From Rhizobium sp. CCGE 510 (lineage in GTDB: Bacteria; Pseudomonadota; Alphaproteobacteria; Rhizobiales; Rhizobiaceae), in the NCBI RefSeq assembly GCF_000292525.1, contig NZ_AEYF01000048.1, positions 62,001 to 126,000 on the forward strand: 64,000 nucleotides of DNA. The letters run 5' to 3'. The notes beneath the pieces are model-generated. The model ran no database searches, was not told where the DNA came from, and was given only the letters and a program-made list of their open reading frames with translations. Within the stretch, counting starts at the first letter, position 1. The number at the start of each line of letters is the position of its first letter. This document shows, in pieces, positions 60,386 to 64,000 of this stretch. The position numbers were made by a program, and so were the translations under genes.

Positions 60386-60898
60386 TCAGGTGGGAGCGTC
60401 CTTGCGCATCCGCTCGAGCATGTCGTCGGTCGAACTGTGCTGCAGGGCGTCGGCGGTGATCCGCGTGACGCTGCCGCCGTAGCCGTCGAACCCGATCTTC
60501 GTGCCTATGAAGGACCTGATCAGCACGAGCTCGCGGATCTTCAGTGAGCGCCGCACAATGTCCTGGAGGATCTCGGCGATGCCGACCGGCCCAGCGGTCA
60601 GGTGGATGTCGACATAAGAGGTGCGATCGACCTCGTCGGTCGCGTCGAACGCCGTAAGGACGTTGGCGACGGCCGCGTTGAGCCGGCTGTCAATCGCTTG
60701 CGAGGCGACCCAGGCGGAGCGCAGGTCGTCGGGGTCGATCGAGACACTATCGCTCGCTCCCTCGAAGCTATGGAGACCGACGCCGTCGCTTCCTTCGACG
60801 GCGTCCATCGCAAGCGACAGGACCAGTCGTTCCAGCGGCGTCAGATCGGATTCCGGGATCTCGGGGACGACGGCGGTGGCGGTGTGAAAGTCTTCCAT
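60386..60898 (-). CDS. Hypothetical conserved plasmid protein, 170 aa
   Basis: I do not recognise a named family. This soluble protein starts MEDFHTATAVVPEIPESDLTPLERLVLSLAMDAVEGSDG and contains TSYVDIHLTAGPVGIAEILQDIVRRSLKIRELVLIRSFIGTKI. It lies 148 bases upstream of the giant helicase and 12 bases downstream of DUF1419, in the same leftward block. Probably a small cytoplasmic accessory protein. Confidence 0.75.
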   Translation of the reverse strand: MEDFHTATAVVPEIPESDLTPLERLVLSLAMDAVEGSDGVGLHSFEGASDSVSIDPDDLRSAWVASQAIDSRLNAAVANVLTAFDATDEVDRTSYVDIHLTAGPVGIAEILQDIVRRSLKIRELVLIRSFIGTKIGFDGYGGSVTRITADALQHSSTDDMLERMRKDAPT

Positions 60899-60910
60899 TT
60901 CGTCCTCCCG

Positions 60911-61511
60911 TCATGCCGCGATCGCATCGGGGAGATGGCGCAGTTGCACCGGCAGCTTGGCCGCGATCTCCACGTCCGAGAGATCGCCGAGCAGTTTCAG
61001 GAACGTGCCCGCCTTGCCGCCATAGAGCTGGACGGTGCGTTGGCCGCGCATCGCCGGTGGCCACCTGTCGCCGGCATAACCGCGATAATCGTCATGTGCG
61101 GTGCTCCAGATGTGCTCAAGACGTTCTTCGCGCGTCATCGCCTTCATCGGCCGGGACTCGCGGGCGATGATAGCGTCACGCATCCGCTCCGGCGAACCCT
61201 TGTCGGCAAGGTCGCAGTAGGCATGAAAATGGCGCCTGCGGCTATCCAGCCTCAGCGTGAGGAAGACGCTGGTGACGCTGCCAGTCATAAACTCGCGCAT
61301 GGCGAACATCTCGCCACGGATCCAAAGCGGCGGCAAGACGTCGAGCATGTAGTCGCATTGCTCCTCGGCGATTTCGAACCACTCGCCGGCGTAAAGCGCT
61401 GGCATCGGCCTCGAAACGGTTCGGGCGCTGCTTGTGACGGTCGAACATGCGGAACATTTCTGAGCGGGTGGCAACACCCTGGAAGACTTTGCGGATGGGG
61501 GTGGGGATCAT
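60911..61511 (-). pseudogene. DUF1419 protein, one-base frameshift near its N-terminus
   Basis: The first frame starts MIPTPIRKVFQGVATRSEMFRMFDRHKQ (ATG 61509-61511) and breaks after RFEADA. A second frame continues ALYAGEWFEIAEEQCDYMLDVLPPLWIRGEMFAMREFMTGSVTSVFLTLR to the end at 60911. Together they make a normal DUF1419 protein of about 199 residues. One extra base near 61403 explains the break. An ATG in the second frame at 61403-61405 could give a 164-residue product without the N-terminal 35 residues. DUF1419 has no known function but is typical of this plasmid block. Confidence 0.8.
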
Positions 61512-61654
61512 TGCGGGCTCCTTTTGGCCTCGTCGGACCGGAGCGCGGCGCATCCTCGTGGATGTCCATCCTCTCTTCGGCCTTTCCTGACCCCTCCCCT
61601 GCGGCCGCCATCCGGTCCGGTCGGGTCAAGGGCCGGCTTCAGCCGGGCGAAGCT

Positions 61655-62611
61655 TCATCCTTGACGCGACCGGCGGGCATGCGGCAGTTCTTCCTCCCTC
61701 TTTCCCCCTGCCTGGCCTCTCATTGCCTTGAGGTCCTCATTCCAGTCCTCACCGAATGGCCGCAGCCGTTCGTAGCCGCAGGCGGCATCGCGTGTAATCG
61801 CCGCTATCCGGCCGGCGTAGATATCGCCCTGAACGTTGTTGTCGGTCGCTGCCACCAACAGCGTGCCGGGACGGGCTGCAAGCACACGGATCGCCGCCTC
61901 TGTAGCCGGAGCCCAGCCGCCGCCGGTGCTGACATACAGACTGTTGGAGAGCCGGCGCTCGATCGCGGCGAGGCTCATCGCGTCGATCGCAGCTTCGGTG
62001 ACACATGTTCGCGGCGCATCCTGCTGACCGAACCGAAAGAGCACCTTCGCCCCGCCGTTGGCAAAACCGCGCCACTGCGGGCCGCGCTCCTCCCAGCCGC
62101 TGACGATGCCGTGATCGTCGGTGTGAGCAGCCCACATGCTGGCGTACGGCCCCTCGCGTAACCGTTCGTGCCTAACGGCCAGGCGGAGAACGTCATCCGC
62201 CAGAAATCGCTCATCGGTGAGGTATCGCCATGTCAGTGAACCAGGCCAGGGCCGGCGTCGCCGGCGCCAGCGCTCGTGGATCGCGATGTCCCGCGCCCTC
62301 GCCTGCTGCCGCTCCCATGCGGGTTGCTCAGGCTCATAACCGACCAGCTCGGCAACCCGATAGAGTCCCTCGGAAAAACTCACCCCGGCCAGATACCCGA
62401 CCAGTGAAAACACGTCGCCCTTGGCCCCGGCGCTGCCCAGGGGATCGAACCATCCCTTGCCGCCGTGGATGACAATGATGATGCCGCCGTCGCGGCGATA
62501 TTTGACGGCGCGACGTGTGCTCTCCTTCAGATCGACCGCAAACCCCGCCTTATCAAGCACGGCGGCACACGGTACCCTGTCTCTCAATTCTTCAACTTCG
62601 TTCCTGTTCAT
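61655..62611 (-). CDS. DUF3991/TOPRIM-domain protein
   Basis: This 318-residue protein has an N-terminal DUF3991-type zinc-ribbon-like and linker region (LRDRVPCAAVLDKAGFAVDLKESTRRAVKYRRDGGIIIV, KGWFDPLGSAGAKGDVFSLVGYL). A TOPRIM domain follows, with CVTEAAIDAMSLAAIE (about 204-219) and LLVAATDNNVQGDIYAGRIA (about 256-275). TOPRIM proteins on plasmids are primase-like or nucleic-acid processing. The DNN motif replaces the usual DxD. It is the most upstream gene of the leftward block. Confidence 0.9.
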   Translation of the reverse strand: MNRNEVEELRDRVPCAAVLDKAGFAVDLKESTRRAVKYRRDGGIIIVIHGGKGWFDPLGSAGAKGDVFSLVGYLAGVSFSEGLYRVAELVGYEPEQPAWERQQARARDIAIHERWRRRRRPWPGSLTWRYLTDERFLADDVLRLAVRHERLREGPYASMWAAHTDDHGIVSGWEERGPQWRGFANGGAKVLFRFGQQDAPRTCVTEAAIDAMSLAAIERRLSNSLYVSTGGGWAPATEAAIRVLAARPGTLLVAATDNNVQGDIYAGRIAAITRDAACGYERLRPFGEDWNEDLKAMRGQAGGKREEELPHARRSRQG

Positions 62612-62899
62612 CCTTGCCTTCCCGCACCTCTTGAGTGCCGGCCTTCCCTGTTTCGGTTCCCGCAGACCTTGCGGACACCTCCGCAGAGGCCGCGAAGAGG
62701 GACGGAGGCAAGGGCGCGGCTGGCCGCCAGGAATTCGGGATCCGCCATTCGCTTCAGCACGGGCCAGATGCGGCGCAGCTTCCCTTGCCGCCGGCTGCTC
62801 GCAAGCGGCACGCGTCCCTCAGCAACCGCGGTAAGGCCGGCTCGACGAGCCGGCCCATTGGAAGGAGAACGTTCTTCACCCATACGATCGGCCGCAAAA
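62612..62899. other. Leader of the TOPRIM gene, no gene seen
   Basis: A minus-strand frame (62608-62883) overlaps the TOPRIM start and has Arg/Ala-rich composition without family resemblance. I treat the region as GC-rich leader sequence. CCGGCTCGACGAGCCGG near 62831-62850 is a hairpin. Confidence 0.4.
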
Positions 62900-62916
62900 G
62901 TCCGTTAGAAACGGAC
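62900..62916. terminator. Palindrome GTCCGTT-AGA-AACGGAC
   Basis: This perfect 7-bp inverted repeat is flanked by AAAA on the left and ATTTTT on the right, so it could terminate transcription in both directions. GTCCGT recurs at 62972-62977, just before abiEi, so the element could also be bound by AbiEi, whose relatives repress through inverted repeats. Confidence 0.5.
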
Positions 62917-62941
62917 ATTTTTCTCCATTTTCAAAGCTATC

Positions 62942-62970
62942 TTGCCGGATACTTTAACTACTGTTATTTT
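62942..62970 (+). promoter_or_regulatory. Promoter of abiE; possible leaderless start
   Basis: TTGCCG (62942-62947) and TATTTT (62965-62970) are 17 bases apart. The abiEi ATG is at 62979, about where transcription should begin, so the mRNA may be leaderless; no Shine-Dalgarno sequence is present. Confidence 0.5.
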
Positions 62971-62978
62971 TGTCCGTC

Positions 62979-63816
62979 ATGAGCGATCAAAAACGCGACA
63001 AATTAAAGTCAATGCTGGATGAGGTTCCGGCAGGTTTCATCGTGGATTCCGCTTGGATGCGGAAAATGGAAATCCGCCGGAGCTCCACATATGATTATCT
63101 CCGCCGCGGCTGGCTGGAACCCGTCATGCATGGTGTCTATCGACGTCCCTCAGGGCGCGATGGTTTGGCAAAAGAACGCATCGACTGGCGCATTGCGGTC
63201 ATGTCTGCCCAGACGATCATGGATTACCAGTTCCATGTTGGCGGCCGCACGGCGCTGGGACTTCGCGGGCATGTGCATTACCTGGCGCTGGGGGCCGCCG
63301 AAAAAAATTTTCATCTATGGCCATGCGCCCCGATGGCTTGCGAACCTCCCCACCAATGGCCTCCCCGTCCTCCGCAGCACGCGGCTTTTCAAGACGGCGG
63401 ATCTCGGCATCGAACCGCTGGCGGCGGAACCGGACGGCAACCACATCCTGTCTCTACAGAATTGGACGATACGCGCATCAACGCCGGAGCGGGCTATTAT
63501 CGAGGCGCTGGACGAACTGCCCGAAAACGAGAGCTTTCACAACATCGATACGATCTTCGAGGGTCTGACCACCCTTCGTCCGCGCCGTATAACCGAACTT
63601 CTCACAGACTGCACGAAAGTCCAGGTGAAACGGCTCTTCTTCGTCTTTGCCGACCGCCATGATCACCCCTGGCTCAAACATATTGACCGGTCGAACATCG
63701 ATCTTGGGAGCGGCGACCGCTCATTCATCAAGGGCGGCAAGCTGCATCCCACATACCGCATCACCATCCCAGAAGAGTACCTTCCAGGAAAGCCAGAGAG
63801 CGCCGGTGGCCCGTGA
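62979..63816 (+). pseudogene. abiEi: AbiEi-family antitoxin, frameshift at an A7 run
   Basis: The first frame reads MSDQKRDKLKSMLDEVPAGFIVDSAWMRKMEIRRSSTYDYLRRGWLEPVMHGVYRRP, the winged-helix N-terminus of AbiEi, up to LALGAAEK. Seven A residues (63301-63307) then shift the frame. With six A the protein continues IFIYGHAPRWLANLP, TADLGIEPLAAEPDG, RASTPERAIIEALDELP to its end at 63816, about 278 residues. The antitoxin would repress the operon and counter AbiEii. Polymerase slippage on the A run could restore some product; a read error is also possible. Confidence 0.8.
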
Positions 63817-64000
63817 CCAGTATCTTTCCCAGCTCGATCTCCTCGTCCAGGCTTGCCAATAATTGCCGACGAGCCGGCTTTCGCATTGAAGGGTGGAACC
63901 GCCATCAATCTCTTCTACAGAGACCTCCCCCGCCTCTCAGTCGATATCGACCTGACCTACCTTCCGCTCAAACCGAGGGACGAGAGCTTGGCCGAAATCG
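63806..64000 (+). pseudogene. abiEii: AbiEii-family nucleotidyltransferase toxin, partial and frameshifted
   Basis: GTG 63806 overlaps the abiEi stop and starts MARDQYLSQLDLLVQA, then hits TAA. The neighbouring frame reads IADEPAFALKGGTAINLFYRDLPRLSVDIDLTYLPLKPRDE to the window edge. KGGTAINL and the DIDL motif are the AbiEii nucleotidyltransferase core. Adding one base near 63851 (GGCCTTGCC instead of GGCTTGCC) joins the frames. The 3' part lies outside the window. Confidence 0.82.

Noticed and set aside
60602..62161. 519-codon plus-strand frame
   Set aside because: It crosses three minus-strand genes and intergenic DNA and shows no protein family pattern.
1..64000. CRISPR array, repABC replication genes, integrase or quorum-sensing traI/traR genes
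   Set aside because: None was found; no regularly spaced repeats, replication initiator or LuxR/LuxI-type protein is present.

Overview
The window looks like part of a conjugative plasmid from a Rhizobiales bacterium (Rhizobium, Sinorhizobium or Agrobacterium type). The evidence is a Ti-type relaxase TraA facing traC-traD-traG across a Q-type oriT, a complete VirB-type type IV secretion operon, and a set of proteins typical of rhizobial plasmids: DUF736 (twice), DUF1173, DUF1419, DUF2958, ArdC, a ParB-like protein, a giant helicase/methylase and a DUF3991/TOPRIM protein. No replication genes (repABC), rRNA, tRNA or CRISPR array were seen, so the plasmid assignment is inferred from conjugation genes only.

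Layout. 0-2.6 kb holds a membrane protein, a broken ISNCY-type transposase fragment and a frameshifted thermonuclease gene. 3.1-7.9 kb is a LysR regulator divergent from a polar amino acid ABC uptake operon (two permeases, a binding protein, no ATPase) ending in a CapA-like phosphoesterase. 8-14.4 kb has an XRE regulator, then an EntS-like MFS exporter coupled to an unknown 468-aa protein, an AraC regulator, a SAM methyltransferase-like protein and a small unknown protein; this may be a small-molecule (perhaps metallophore) locus. 14.5-21.7 kb is traA, oriT and traCDG. 21.8-28.2 kb is cargo: toxin-antitoxin (TA) pairs, DUF736, an HNH-like zinc protein and DUF1173. 28.2-38.4 kb is virB11 to virB1, transcribed leftwards, with a divergent winged-helix regulator at 38.5 kb.

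39.3-45 kb is a patchwork of decayed and mobile DNA: a nonsense-mutated phage-like gene, a RelBE-type pair with a broken toxin, an array of about ten hairpins, an IS256-family element with exact ends and target duplication, and a second copy of the DUF736 module. 45.05-47.32 kb is a group II intron that separates the second DUF736 gene from its own leader. 48-62.6 kb is a leftward block of early or leading-region type genes (DUF2958, ArdC, several unknowns, ParB-like, helicase/methylase, DUF1419, TOPRIM), interrupted by a rightward brnTA operon. The right edge carries an AbiE type IV TA pair with a frameshift in each gene.

How it works together: TraA nicks oriT, TraG couples the relaxosome to the VirB channel, EexN probably limits redundant entry, and ArdC, ParB-like and helicase/methylase genes probably protect or process incoming DNA. 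Five TA loci would favour plasmid maintenance. Two notable non-coding signals are a repeated hairpin leader in front of both DUF736 genes and ardC, and a different leader of about 105-130 bp present four times in front of four small unknown genes. Seven single-base frameshifts and two nonsense codons were found, almost all in cargo genes; the tra and virB genes are intact.
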